A stretch of DNA of 64,000 nucleotides from Cladochytrium replicatum (GCA_025526935.1 JAHLKD010000020.1:522901-586900), one strand, 5' to 3'; numbered from the stretch's first letter, positions 25,001 to 39,523 are shown. Notes: a model not told the origin generated them from the sequence alone. Made by a program: numbers and translations.

Positions 25001-26850
25001 TGGATCACTTCCTCGAGCGAGATACGGTTCTTGACGAGAAGCGAGATCTTTGTGTCGAGCTCGCTAAGTTCCGATTCCGTCTGAAGATTCTCACGGATCA
25101 TCTTAATGACAAGCTGACGTAGCCGCTCGAGTTCTTGAAGACATCGTGTTGGGAACACACTTCAACTTTGTAAACAACTCAAACTCACCGAGCTCCTCTT
25201 CAAAGTCGTTGTCGCTGTCATCCAACAAGTGGATAAAATCTTGAACGATCTTCACGTGAGGATTGCTCAACGATGCTGAATCATTGACTGGTAAGCTCAC
25301 ACTTCAAGTTCCACCACTTCCAGACTTACAAAGAGCCTTGTATGCTTTTTCCGCACGACGACCTTTCCACAGTGATTGGATCTTAACGATGGCATCCTGA
25401 TTGGAACGGTAGTGCTCAAGTCGCTGCAGGTAGTTGCGTCGAGCCTGAATCATACGAACTCGGGACTGGATCTGACGAATCGAATAAAATCAACATAATC
25501 TTTATCAAAACATCATGATTCTCCCTACCTGAGTGATGAGACCTTCGGAACTCATCAGATCGTGCAACCGCTTCAAGTACTCCCGTCGTTGCTTCGCCGT
25601 CCTGCTCATAGACTGAAGTGCGATGATCCGGTCAACGTTCGCCGCCCAGTGCTTTTTCCTGTCCTGAAGCTCTCTGTGCGCGAGGTGCATGCGAGCCTGA
25701 GCCTGCACCTTCACGATGTTTCGCTCGAGTTGCCTGGCTTCCGCTTGTCGCCTTAATCGCTCCTCCTCCGCATGTCGACGTGCTTCTTCCTCCTTCCGCC
25801 TTTGCTCCGCCTCGTATTGACGTCGGAGCTTGCGGGCAAGGCATGCACGTACGGCATTCTCGCACTTGACGACACTGTCGATGTTATTTTGGAAGTACCT
25901 CCAGCGCTCTTCACAAAGGATATCAAATTTGAGGAAGGAAATTCGATTGGTGTGGGATACACATACTCTCTTCTTCAGAAAGCTCTGGCTCCTTGTTCGT
26001 TAATTCCTTCGCAAGAGCGTCTTGAATGTTCCCAAACTGTGGCATGGGCACTCCCGCTTGCTCAAGCGACTGTTGTGTGTTCTCGAGCTGCTCATCTGCA
26101 GAAAGATTAATATGAGCGAAATGGGTCTACGTATCAAATACACCACTGCTAGCAGCGTACCCGTGAAGTTCAGCTTCCCAACCAAGTTCTTGATCGACGG
26201 TGACATCCCTTTCTTCACAAGCAAGTGACTCAAAGCGTGGATGCAGTAGATGACTTTCGGGATGTTCTTCTTTTCGTAAAGGTCCGTGAGCTCGAAAAGG
26301 AATACAGTGGGCAAACCAACTCTCTGCATAGCGATAAACAGGTAGTTAATATTGTCCGAGTGTCGATATTGCAACTTTGTCCGGTCCTAGGAAGAGGATC
26401 TCGTCAATCACCAAAGTTTTCCAAAAGTTAAAGTGAGTGAAAGGTACTTCGAAAATTCTTCTCACGACTTCTGGTTGGAATGACTTTGCGAGTCTTGCGA
26501 GAACAATCCCGTTTCGCAGTTCTTCCTCCAGCTCTTCGATCGGGGCAATAGGCTCACGTATGCATGCTTCGATCCATCTGTTAATAAAAAAATCAGAGAA
26601 CGTCGGTGAGCTATGTATACGAATGATCCGCTAAACCAAATCTTACTCTTTCGCTTCTCCGACGTGGCAAAGATATTCGTAAGCCTGGATTCGCTGGCGC
26701 TCATTGTCCATCCATGAACCATCTTTTTGCGGGGATGCGATGTCTCTTTGCAAGCGCACTCGACCATGAACTGAAACAAGTGGTATGAATCAATATGCAG
26801 TCGGGAGCGTGCGATGTAGCCATACTTTCGTGATGCGAATCGTCCGCCAT
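22061..26850 (-). CDS. IQGAP-family scaffold (CH, IQ and RasGAP-related domains)
   Basis: IQGAPs link actin, calmodulin-type light chains and Rho GTPases, and in fungi organise the cytokinetic ring. ATG26850 (MADDSHHE) splices to a lead-in with RIQAYEYLCHVGEAKE, then a calponin-homology domain (26,600-26,000): RWIEACIREPIAPIEELEEE, IVLARLAKSFQPE, LPTVFLFELTDLYEKKNIPK. An IQ region (25,900-25,350) with repeated IQ-like helices follows, for example IVKIQSLWRGRRAEKAY. The GAP-related domain (about 24,960-23,700) has NPLFIKLVLHYTRGAKERQF and IIGNLIYYRYMNPAIV; as usual for IQGAPs, the RasGAP arginine finger is not conserved, so GTP hydrolysis is not expected to be stimulated. The C-terminal RGCt domain ends VNLNLLIYLLNKK. 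There are about 15-20 short introns, all frame-consistent, giving roughly 1,300 residues. The gene looks complete. Confidence 0.9.
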
Positions 26851-27061
26851 GTGTAATATTATTCCGTGATGGTGTGCAGCAATTCGTTGTGATCTGCGTT
26901 GTGATCGAGAACAGTAAGGGTTGTTGGGTTGTTCCTTTTGAGAGATTCGCGTGCACAGCCACACGCGACTTCCCACACCACATATGGGACATCGCCAAAA
27001 CAATCTCTGCTCATATGTCTTGTCTTCGATCAATAAGTTAATTATCTGCACAAATTTATTG

Positions 27062-27873
27062 TTAGCGCCTTCGCTTGGCTGGGGTGTGTGACGTGGATGT
27101 TGTGGACGAAGACACTTTTGTGCGTTTCGAGCTCCCTTCGTCGTCCTCATCTTTCGGATCTGCAATCTTCGGCTTCCTACCTCGACGCTTGGGTTGTTGA
27201 ACCGGTGGTGGAGGAGGAGAGGGTGATGTTGACATATCTAGAAGAACGGCAGAGGTCAGATAGATGAGCTATTGTTTGACACATCCCGACCTTCGTCCAA
27301 AGCGTCAGACATCACTGGAGAAGATGGCGCGGAAGATGATCCATCTGGAGAATTTTGAGACATCCGGGTACCTCTTCCTGACCTCGCTCCGGGAGTGACA
27401 GCAGTGCTCGACGGTGCCGGGGACGGATCGGCCATCCTCCGTTCGTTCATTACTGGTTCAAACTCATCAAATGGCAGGGCAAATTCGCTCCGAAATTTGA
27501 AAGGGAAAACGCTCCGCTTAGAGCGGACCTCCAGTGGCACATCATCATCGCTCTCGTCAGCCTGAAAATATGCGTATATCAGGAGCGGATCCTAACCAGC
27601 CCCGAGAGCTCTCACCAGCGCATCCAGCGCATTGAGGTCGAAGAAATCTTCAAGGTGTTCCCATAGCTGCTGAGCATTTTGGGATCGCGGGCTGTTGCGG
27701 TTGAAGAACCGCAAAACGCTCACCATGCGAAAGTGTTTGTGAACACCTGTCAACATGAGCTCGTGTGTTATTATACGCATAGTTTTTTCCTCACCCACTG
27801 GCCTGAACCGTGTGATTGCCTGCAGCAGCACAACATCCATCTCGGGGGTCCATTCTGGTTCTCCGAGTGTCAT
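27062..27873 (-). CDS. EAF7: NuA4 subunit Eaf7 / MRG-binding protein
   Basis: Eaf7/MRGBP is a subunit of the NuA4 (TIP60) histone acetyltransferase and of the TINTIN module that binds the MRG15/Eaf3 chromodomain protein. The N-terminal exon from 27873 carries EWTPEMDVVLLQAITRFRPVG, HKHFRMVSVLRFFNRN and QQLWEHLEDFFDLNALD, the CT20/Eaf7 signature. Exon 2 has FPFKFRSEFALPFDEFEPV and a Ser/Pro-rich region. The last exon is basic, with an AT-hook-like KRRGRKPK, and ends TPAKRRR (stop 27062-27064). Length is about 230 residues, normal for fungi. An upstream start is possible because the plus-strand neighbour is not close. Confidence 0.85.
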
Positions 27874-27963
27874 CGTACCACTGGTGGCTTATCTTTCCCA
27901 GAATGTCGTTGCAACGTTTCCAGACTCTTCTCCCGCTCATTCTTGGCTAATACCGGCCGCGTT

Positions 27964-28260
27964 CTATTCTGGTCTACTCAAGGTGTATGCATGTGTCGCC
28001 TTCAATTTGCAGCAGTGCTGTGCAGAGATATGGTCTTGTTTATTAAGGGATGGCTTATTTGGCTCAACTGGTGGAGCGTGTGGGACCGCTTGCTTCCTAC
28101 ATTTAACATCGTTGGCGACCTTGTCATAGTACGGAAGATTAGCACCCGGGAAAGTGGTCTGCAAGGTATAATAAATTCGTTTTGAACTTTGTTCTTGCTG
28201 AAAGTGTTCCTGCTATACAGATTTGGCCAAATTGAGCGAACACAATAAAACCCCCCCATG
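27964..28260 (-). other. Possible short coding segment, unresolved
   Basis: On the minus strand a segment of about 65 codons reads FPGANLPYYDKVANDVKC, then VPHAPPVEPNKPSLNKQDH, ending LSRPE at 27,964. It is compositionally protein-like and preceded by an acceptor-like CTTGCAG, but no convincing first exon was found and I recognise no family. It lies immediately upstream of Eaf7 and could be an unrelated small gene or chance. Confidence 0.25.
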
Positions 28261-28446
28261 CTTCGTGATATGGATGGGGAGCGAGAAATTCTCCCTCCCG
28301 TGCGATAAGGAAATCACGGTAGCACTATTACGTATCATAGATTACTCGGAGAACAGAAGTTTATTTGCGCACAAAATACAAAGCATCAAAGCACGATTGT
28401 TCATTTTTGGTTCACTAAATAACAATACTACCTAATACGGAAGCGA

Positions 28447-28450
<4 letters not shown>

Positions 28451-28480
<30 letters not shown>
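28451..28480 (+). repeat. (AC)15 dinucleotide microsatellite
   Basis: Fifteen perfect AC units lie 12 bp beyond the stop codon of the minus-strand gene that ends at 28492, so they probably fall in its 3' UTR or terminator region. Confidence 0.95.
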
Positions 28481-28482
<2 letters not shown>

Positions 28483-28491
28483 TCTACTCTC

Positions 28492-30211
28492 TCAAAACTT
28501 CTCTCCTGCTGGGCCTCCCAAAATCTGTTCACCAGCGTAAGTCTGTGCAGTCACAATGTGCGGAGCGACGAACACTTCGGAATCGCCTGTTTCTATTTCT
28601 GCCCAATCTTCCATCGATGGTCCGGTTGGTGCTGATCTACCCTTCTTCGACTTCATCCAAGACCCAGGTATTGCAATTGGGACAGAAGAGCTCAGCAGTG
28701 CGAAGTTTGAAACGCCACCTTCATTCTCTTCATCTTCAAATTGCTCAACCACTTCGACTTCTTCGTCGACATCGTTGTCCGTTGGAAGTTCACAAGAATT
28801 TTGGTCTGTGTTCAGCCCGTCCACTCCCTCTAAATCAAAGATACCTGCAGATAAAACATTAGCCTGTATCCTGATCCTCTCAAAGACAAGTACCGTTTTC
28901 GGAAACCGGTTGGGCATGACGTGGTGGTTTTGTAAGCATTTCAGACGTTTCTGGTTCTTTGGGTTCAACAAACTTAACCCGCTTTGGTGATGATCTCTCC
29001 TCGATTTGTGGCAGCGAAGTTGGAGCCACCAACGAAATCTCGCTTTTCTCGTTCGTGGACACTTCTAGCGCCTCTACGTTCGAAACCGTTTCAGAAGCGG
29101 CCGCGGGTTCCGTTCCCGATATCGGCTCTGGCTTCGACCTCGAAGTCCCTACTGATTCTGGTAATGGCGGTAGATTTGAAGATGGCTCTTCATCCTTCCA
29201 GCTCACACCGCTGGGCACCATTCGCCGAGGTCTGAAAGAGGATGCAAACTGTGCAAGCATCGACTCGGTCTCCTTTTCGGCATTCATTTCGACCGATTTT
29301 GCAAAACTCGCACCTGTTGGCATTGATGGTATGGAAAGCCCAGAGCCAACAGAGGGCGTTGGCGTATCTAGACCGTGCACTTTGCTGGATGTAACCGGCA
29401 CACCCCGAGCCACAATTGTAGCCATCAAACGATCACGCTCCTCTGTACCCCGCCGTTTGGCGGATTCTAACTGAGCGAGCTGAGAGGCTTTGTAGACGGC
29501 GATTCGACCCTCTGTCTCTGTTGTAATCTTTTCCGCATATGCATTGAGAGAGTTTTGAAACGAGTCGAGCAAGCGAATATGTTCAACTGTCATACTCGAG
29601 ACTGTACAACCATAAGTTCAGTACACATGGTCCTTAAGAAAAAGTGTGTGGAAATACCTGGTATAGAACCAGCTCCAGCAGATAGGATAAGCCCGTAGAC
29701 CGAACTGTACTCCTCGGACTTCTTGAGAGCATCCACATGCTCACCGACCTATTCACTGAGTTAAAAGATATCAGATTGATAGACACTCACGCTTACCACA
29801 ACTGACTTATCCACCTGAATTAACCCATTGGGAGGCGTCAAAGTTTGGCTTTCTTCCGCATTCTCAAAACTGTACACTCGCATTTGGCAATTCAAGCAAC
29901 GAACATCCCAAGTTCCAGCTTTACTTCCAGCTTCTACCACCGCTAATATCCTTTGCTCCTGTTTTAGGCAAGATCAGAATAAAAGTCTGGTTCAAACCCA
30001 TGTGTAAGTACAGCGACAATGCCATGGAGGGATAGTTTCAGAATCCACGAGCCCGGGGAAGTTTCTTGACCAGAGAAGCGAATATTCAAACATCTGTATG
30101 AGGGCAGCTTCAAATAGACACCTCGAGGACAGTCAGACACATTGGTTATACCTGCATGCGAATGAAAGTGACATGTGGTGTGGCTTGAGCCGAAGGTTGT
30201 GACAACCACAT
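28492..30211 (-). CDS. Hypothetical protein with Cys pairs and low-complexity acidic tail
   Basis: I recognise no family. ATG30211 (MWLSQPSAQATPHVTFIRMQ) splices to an exon with LLWSRNFPGLVDSETIPPWHCRC, then ERQ-type exon EQRILAVVEAGSKAGTWDVRCLNCQMRVYSF. The CRC and CLNC pairs could make one zinc site. A short helix-rich exon with DKSVV, VGEHVDALKKSEEYSSVYGLIL follows, then from about 29,590 a coiled-coil-like region (TVEHIRLLDSFQNSLNAYAEKI) and a long Ser/Pro/Glu-rich disordered tail with basic patches. The tail ends GGPAGEKF (stop 28492-28494). Introns are frame-consistent. The layout, a small zinc site and a disordered tail, suggests a nuclear adaptor, but that is inference only. Confidence 0.6.
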
Positions 30212-30843
30212 TGCAATTTCGCAGTCGATGGATATTTAAAAGCAGTTTGTTGTTGTTTCTTGCTTAAGGGAGACTGGATGAGTAGCAACAGATTATTTCC
30301 GTAAAAGATGTCGCTTGGATCAAGTTCTTGCTACGTGCTTAAAGGCACAGTATTTCGCAATATTTACGGTCATAATAATACTCATACCGGGGTTTTCGAT
30401 CCGGTCCCCAGTCCAAAGAATCTGATTGTCATCACCTTCCTTTTTGGGAACTATCGAGTTGTCATCACCTTCCTAAAGCGTCAATGTCACATTCTTGGTC
30501 CAAGATTTAATAAATGCATCGTCAGGAACTCCGATTCTAAACGAAAAATTTTGATCAGCATAACCATCACAACCGCGCACCGTCGGAACGTTGCGAAGTT
30601 GGCTGAAGGGTACGTAAACAATCTCAGAAATGATTAAGATGACGTGCAATGGTGGTGCGTGGGCACAGCTCTGTCATTCTCACCAGCCGAAGACTAATAT
30701 TTCGATCATCTCCCACGACTGCAGTGTCCCCCAGCCCAAGAAAGACCTGATCCCAGCCCCCGCAATCTTCTCACACATTGACTCTCTCAAATATCACAAG
30801 CATATCCACACCTGGTGATCTCCTTCTGCTCACTTTGAGAGCC
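30212..30843. other. Divergent intergenic region, no gene seen
   Basis: This lies between the starts of the Cys-pair gene (minus) and the homeodomain gene (plus), so it holds both promoters. No conserved coding motif was found. A repeated phrase (CATCACCTTCCT, twice near 30,432 and 30,464) is the only local redundancy. Confidence 0.5.
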
Positions 30844-32000
30844 ATGGATTTCCAACAACAAGGTCAGTCTTAACTTCTTGCAATTTTGCTTTCGTTGATG
30901 TCTTTGTGTCTGACTTCACCGATCATTCAGAAACAAACTTCAACAAAATTTACTGGAGTTCCCCTTTTCATTATCCTCGGGCTTACGATATCTTCTGCCC
31001 AGAGAGTGGGAGCTCCGACGATTCGTACTCGGAACTTTCACTAGACAACCTGATCCACGACACGATCTCGCTATCACCTCAGGACTTAACGTCGTCCTTC
31101 GAGTCTGGGAATTCAAGCCCGGAACTCCGATCGACTCTCAATTACGGAGCTCCAAGGTCAGAGCTATTCACCTTGGCGCTGCCGCTGGCGGCCATCGCCC
31201 CCTCTCCGGTCGATCTATCGATTGATGCTTCGCCTTCACCGGACCCAGTTTCGACTGTTGATCAGGGCTCCCAAGTTGGTGATCCTTCGATCCAACGCGA
31301 CCAGTCGCCGACCGTTGACTCCTACATGGCCGACCATGTCGAAACCGAGGAAGACAGCGACACAGATGGTGACTATGTCGATCAACACGAGGACGATGAA
31401 TCCCTGGACGAAGGCTCCAAAGCACCACCGTCGCCAGCCAAAGTTTCCACGGAGTCAGAAAGCCAATCAACCAACAGCGAGCCTGCATTCTTGCAGCGCC
31501 GTGCAAAGATCAAAGCGATCCAGAAGATCGCCATTTCGAACGAACTTACAGAGGATGTACCATCGTCAAACCCATCTTCTTCGCGCAAAGTGAAGCACGC
31601 TTCTCCCACTCCCTCAACATCATCGTCCTCTTCCTCGTCCTCGTGTACGTCGGACGAGAACGAGTCAACTAGAAAAAGGAAGAAAGCTGTTAAAGACAAA
31701 TCGAAAAGCTCAAAGAGAGCTCGTGGGACTCGACCCAACTTTACTACGGAACAACGCGAGTGGCTAACGGACTGGTGCCGGAGGTTCGCAAAAGACCCAT
31801 ACCCATCCGAGGAAGAGAAAGAATATATTGAGATGAAGCTCAAACTTTCCAGGAGCCAGCTTGACTATTGGTAGGCACACCCATCACTCTGCGACTGTTT
31901 CAACTGATTCATGGATGCTAGGTTGACGAACGCAAGGAGGGGACGGGTCCTTCGAAAGATTCCTGGACGTCACCCTGAGCACGAATTCATCAAGAAATGA
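30844..32000 (+). CDS. TALE-class homeodomain protein
   Basis: A DNA-binding regulator. ATG30844 (MDFQQQ) splices to ETNFNKIYWSSPFHYPRAYDIF. A long Ser/Pro/Asp-rich region (31,000-31,480) follows, then a basic nuclear-localisation stretch (RKRKKAVKDKSKSSKRARG). The homeodomain is C-terminal: RPNFTTEQREWLTDWCRRF, the DPYPSEEEKEYIEMK of the TALE three-residue extension, and recognition helix SRSQLDYWLTNARRGR. The WLTNAR core matches TALE/KN-type fungal homeodomains. An intron splits the Trp codon, and the protein ends EHEFIKK. The third helix has Gly in RRGR where Arg is common. TALE genes of this kind include mating-type HD1 and other developmental regulators; the flanks show no second homeodomain, so a mating role is not supported. 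Confidence 0.85.
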
Positions 32001-34641
32001 TATTCACATTTGAAAAGTTGACGGTGTTCCACAATCACGCTTCAACACCACCACATTCTCACTTGAAAAGCGTCGAGTCGACCAACTCGCCAACTAAGCA
32101 CTGGATTCGAATTTTCTTTCACAAACACCATTTCAATTGCATGCTTCTGCGTGGGGAATTTGCTCCAGTTGACTATTTTGTTTTTTCTTTCCGTTTGTTA
32201 TTCTTCATTACCGTTTCAAGTTTCAAAGGCCGTCCTGATTGCCAATCCTCTTCATGGCATCATATGGAAGATTTGTTTGTTTCCGGAACTACTTTGTTTT
32301 ATCTAATTCTCTTAAAATTATTGTTATTGGCTTTGAATTGCGCGATTGGGTTAATCCACTGTCCTGCAGAACATGAAAGGAACCGAGATCCATCCTGAGC
32401 GACGGAGACAGAATTTTACCGGATCAGAGTGTGGGAGACGAGATTCAAGACAAGATTCAAGACAGATTTAAGTACAAGACGGTTCGGTGTTAATTAGACA
32501 AACAAAACCGAAAATGCAAGACAGGAAAAAACAAGAACCAAAACATTACTAATCCAGTGACAATTATAAAAGCTTAGAAATCATTCCAAATAAAGACGTT
32601 TCAAATAAAACATTCCAGAAAGAAATAGAACAATCATTAAAATTGCTGAAGTTGAATAACAAAATAAACATGTTCATCCAAATCTGGCAACATGTGATGT
32701 TTATAAGGATTGAGAGTGGGCCGATCTGGAGTCCTTTCGGTTTGTATTTGATTTTCTTTCTTGCCAGGAAACAATTTGACAGGTTGTCATGGTCGGGTGG
32801 AATCTCTGAGCAGCAATTGCTAGCGTTGTTCGAGCAACATAACGACGATTCGTTGTGCGACGTGGACGTTCGGAAGTTGAACTGGAAGGTATGGTTTGAA
32901 GATGAGCCTTGATTGCAGCATTCAGTCAAGGTGTTGGAGACAGTTGAGATTGCAGATCCGTTGGAGAAGGTTGGTGATGGATGGGTTATACTGTGAATGA
33001 TATTTCTTTTTGAAAAAAATACGTACATGTGTTTTGATGGTTTGATGTTGTTATTTTTTGGTTAGTTCATTGTATAGTTGTTTGATCGACGATGGGAAAG
33101 AGTTCCAGATTTCTTGTAATGTTTTTTCGGTGATTTGTGTAAGACGATGAAGTTCGCGATCACATGCTGCCGATGTGCTTGTTTTGCAATTGAGCAGGTC
33201 GACAGTTATTGTGTGTGTGGATTATCGAGTAGCCAGAAGGCTGTTTCGTCTGGGGTGGCACGAAATGGTGGGTTCAGGGCCATTATGAAATGGGCAATTG
33301 TTTGAAAATAGGGTTTGTGGATGGTGAATGCATTTTGGGAAGGAGGGGAAACTGGATGCGTTTCAACTTGCTGTGTGTTGCAACTCATCGGCTCCTATGT
33401 ACAGGAGTGAGATTTCAGGCGAGTAGCGCCAAAGTGAAGGATCTTTCCGATCAGGAAATTCCACAACTCTGTCTGTTTGATTGGCCTGCAGCATGGTTTT
33501 GGTGGGATGGTGTCCATCCGAGCGCAGAGTGGATTGTGGGACTACCAAATGTGTGGCAGGTGTGCCAGTGAGGCCAATCTTCAGCAAGAGGTCTCCGTAG
33601 GATGATCGGCTGTAACAAGCTGTCAATGCAGACAAATAGAAAAGATGTGAGATTTTCCTGTTCCTGCAGGACAAACGATGATTATTTGTAGCTAGTCCAT
33701 ATGTACGTGCATTCATGTGGGCAGCGTATGTGATGAATTTTCGAAAGTAAATGTTGCTTGTTGAGTTTTCATTCATTTGCAATTTGTCTCACCAGTAATC
33801 TTCTTATATTTTGTCAGAGGAGGGTACACTTTCAGATGATGAAGAGGTAACATAACTTTGGTACATTTTCCGCAAGATTGGCCGTCAGGCGCTTCTCATC
33901 TTCTTACAAGCGGGAATATACACCGTTTTCAAAGGTCACAGACTTGCACCGTTCACTATCTGCGGTCAGCTCGTCAAAAAGGTTGTCTGAGGTTTTACAA
34001 TCGAATCAACGCTCGCATTCGATGCAGGGATTATTGATCTTGCCCAAAGTACAGCTGTTACTCGAGCATGTTACAAAAGTGCAATTGTTGCTAGATACAG
34101 CCCCAGAGTCTTTTGTGAAGCAATTATCGACAATGTAGCCCCAGAGTCTTTTGTGAAGCAATTACAAATGCAATCGACAATGTAGCCCAGAGTCTTTTGT
34201 GAAGCAATTACAAATGCAATCGACAATGTAGCCCCAGAGTCTTTTGTGAAGCAATTACAAATGCAATCGACAATGTGAAAACACTGCTATCGAAAGCACC
34301 AAAAATGCCAAAATCCACTCGTCATGTGCGAACTCCCCCCACGGGTGTTTCAGGTGCACTCACCCTTCTGCCCTTGGCTCTGTTTCAGATGATGGTACGG
34401 ATCGTTTCGAAGCTCGCTTCTTTGCTTTTCACATTGAGATTTTACACTTAAACAAAGTCAATTCATGGTAGCGATTTATACACCTAAGTTTAATGTGTCT
34501 GTTCATATACTGTGAGGGCCGCGATAGCGGCATGTGATAATTCGTTTTAAGTATCTTCAAAGAGCTTCACATCTGCCAAAAGGTTGAATCTTTACGCTAT
34601 TACGTTCCGAGTTGAAATAAATAGTGTCCAATGCAAACTGT
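32001..34641. other. Gene-poor, AT-rich stretch; coding-like segment on minus strand
   Basis: No gene was assigned. Between about 33,060 and 33,780 the minus strand carries open segments with protein-like composition, including LTGTPATHLVVPQSTLRSDG, FIMALNPPFRATPDETAFWLL and RELHRLTQITEKTLQEIW, in different frames and separated by stops. These could be exons of an unrecognised gene or a decayed element. A short direct repeat (GATTCAAGACA units, 32,443-32,466) and a 47-bp tandem array at 34,101-34,278 also lie here. Confidence 0.35.
34101..34278 (+). repeat. Tandem array, four copies of about 47 bp
   Basis: Four head-to-tail units begin CCCCAGAGTCTTTTGTGAAG (third copy lacks one C). Copy 1 is a shorter 38-bp version (34101-34138) missing the inner TACAAATGCAA segment; copies 2-4 (34139-34185, 34186-34231, 34232-34278) are nearly identical. 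The near-identity of copies 2-4 suggests recent expansion. Confidence 0.95.
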
Positions 34642-37521
<2,880 letters not shown>

Positions 37522-37759
37522 AAGAGAACGAGATTTTGTTTGCTTCAAAAAGCGCACCTGTTTTCTCCACTGGTTTTCTTTTGAAAATTATAATAACCAC
37601 TAAAGGCAGATAACACCGCTAACTGTACCGCGTTCGCTGTACCAAAGGCGGAAACACAAAAAAGACATTCGTTAGGCAGAATACGTAAAAACAGAGGCAA
37701 ATTATTTGTTATAGTAAACAGCTATCATCTGTGACGGTGGAGTCCTCAAGTTTGAATTG

Positions 37760-39440
37760 TTAGGAGGTCCTCGTCGCTGAGGAAATATGTACACCAAAGT
37801 GCGGCACGATGAAAACGCCAAGACAAAGAAGAATGCAGATGGGAACGTGAAGGTGTCGAGTCGTACAGGAGTGTCCAGAAGAACTGACCTGCGATAGTGG
37901 ATAAACTGCTTACTACCTCCATGGTCGAAAAATTAGTTGGCTCATTAACTTCACCAGTGGGGATGGAGCACTCAGAACGCGAAAGCAGGGTTTGGGAGAA
38001 TGCACCTGCCCAAACATTGAGCGACCGAAATGTTGGTAATCCAATGGCTCCAATGGATAATAGACAGCCCACTGTAGGACGAGAGGTAAGAGAAGGACTG
38101 TTGACTGAGTGGAGCTTACCCCGTGTGAACAGAACACCATTCGGTGCAAGAGCTAATCGAATTGTACGCCGCACTCTCAGCATTGTCTCATCAGTAATGG
38201 ATCATCTTTCACTGCTGAATATTGATCGATTCTCACTTATCTCGCCAGTTCCACAGCGATTTGACGGAAAAACCACAAAGTCCTACCTTGGATCAGGAAC
38301 CATACGAGGTTTTCCCTCAACGCAGAGGTCAACAAGGTCTTTGTTCGATGTGAAGGATGTGTAGTTTAGAACATCCAAGCCAAATACAAAGGAAACGTAA
38401 GAGAAGCAAAGCGATGCTGCACCGAACACGAACGGTAAGTAAGCAAAATGGCGAGTATGTTCCGGAGAGAAGAAGAAAGTAATATTGGAGATTTTTTCTC
38501 GGAGAATGGTTTGGAACGTTGGCGTTGTTGGTTTCGCTGGAGCTGTGAAATGATTGTCTCGGTCTCCGGGTCGGGGTCGGAGAATGAGTGGGCGAAGTCG
38601 ATTTTGAGTAGGTTTCCTTGGCTTTGATACTTCTCCTTCGGAGTTAGAAGAAGAGGCAGAGGCGGTTACGAATTAACAACGCAATCGATAAGAACTAGGC
38701 TCCCGCGAGGCCTAAATCAGACTGAGATACACCAGATTCGAGTAATTGATATATGTTGAAAGAATCTCATTCGACTTACCCGGGACACCAATCCACCAAC
38801 CACTGGAGCGATCAACCCTGCGATAGTCAAGACCACAGTTGTTTGGCTGAAGACGGAAGCTCTGAAGTTCGGGTCCGACTGTTCAGACACAAATGCATAT
38901 TAACTGACGTAGAAAAAAGCGATGAGCCTCCAAGACGACCACCGATGAAGTGTTACACCCCGATGACTGATATAACTCAGTAGAATGGTTTGAGCAAGAC
39001 TGCAATGATAAGTGGCTTCCGGAATATGTCAATGGCTACTGGAATTGACATCACAGTCAATAGAGAAAGAGACAGAGCATCGGTTACTGATCCAATTATC
39101 GAGAGAGCGAAGGGAAGGGGAGCTTGTGCCAGTCGATAAATGCTTACCAGTAAGTGTAAAGCTGCTATTCAACAAGCAGAAATTCTGAGTTTCGCTGAGA
39201 ATATACAGTGCAACAACGCTCACCGACGTCTGCCCTTTGACGACAGATTTCGTAATAAAGGAAAGAGTCAAGCAGAAATTTAGGACGAGGATCATGTGCT
39301 GAAGAATGTGCTTGCAGACCAGCTGTAGCAGAAATTGCTTGAATGGTGCATAGACGAGGGATCCAGCGACCACACAGAAAGTACCAGGAAGAGCGACTGA
39401 GAGGATCACATTCCCTTCAGGTGTTGGCCGCGCGGGTTGG
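37760..39440 (-). pseudogene. Multi-pass membrane transporter-like gene, probably truncated
   Basis: Segments on the minus strand, joined by plausible introns, encode several membrane helices: NVILSVALPGTFCVVAGSLVY (39,340-39,410), TDALSLSLLTVMSIPVAIDIF (about 39,040-39,110), SVFSQTTVVLTIAGLIAPVV (about 38,790-38,850), a basic Pro-rich central loop (38,500-38,660), FAYLPFVFGAASLCFSYVSF (38,390-38,470), and a last helix (HVPICILLCLGVFIV) ending SSATRTS at 37,760. The arrangement of two hydrophobic halves around a basic loop, and RASVFSQTT with LIAPVVGGL, resembles an MFS carrier. No start could be placed: the 5' end at about 39,425 abuts a PRMT1 fragment. One join near 38,930 is not clean. I therefore score it as a likely broken gene of unknown substrate. 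Confidence 0.4.
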
Positions 39441-39523
39441 GGGTTGGCTTACAGGTTGGTGGTGCGGCGATCGCAAAGGAGAAGAAAGTTTGCTTTACGC
39501 TCGTACGCTAACTTTGGTTTGGG
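39427..39523 (+). pseudogene. Degenerate PRMT1 5' fragment
   Basis: This stretch aligns to the PRMT1 5' region: the GGGGGTTGG...GCGGCGATC...AAGAAAG.TTGCTTTAC block matches 36,228-36,294, and CTCGTACGC.AACTTTGGTTTG matches about 36,452-36,473. The intervening about 160 bp, including the start codon, are missing. It is a partial duplicate with an internal deletion, not expected to make protein. Confidence 0.75.

Noticed and set aside
28451-28480. Functional element in (AC)15
   Set aside because: A simple microsatellite in a likely 3' region; no further support.
34101-34278. CRISPR-like array
   Set aside because: Units are contiguous tandem repeats without unique spacers, in a eukaryotic genome.
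30844-34641. Mating-type locus
   Set aside because: Only one homeodomain gene is present; no HD2 partner, HMG gene, pheromone or receptor was found nearby.
37897-38364. 155-codon plus-strand open frame
   Set aside because: Antisense to the transporter-like exons; no hydrophobic or conserved pattern, while the minus strand has membrane helices with splice sites.
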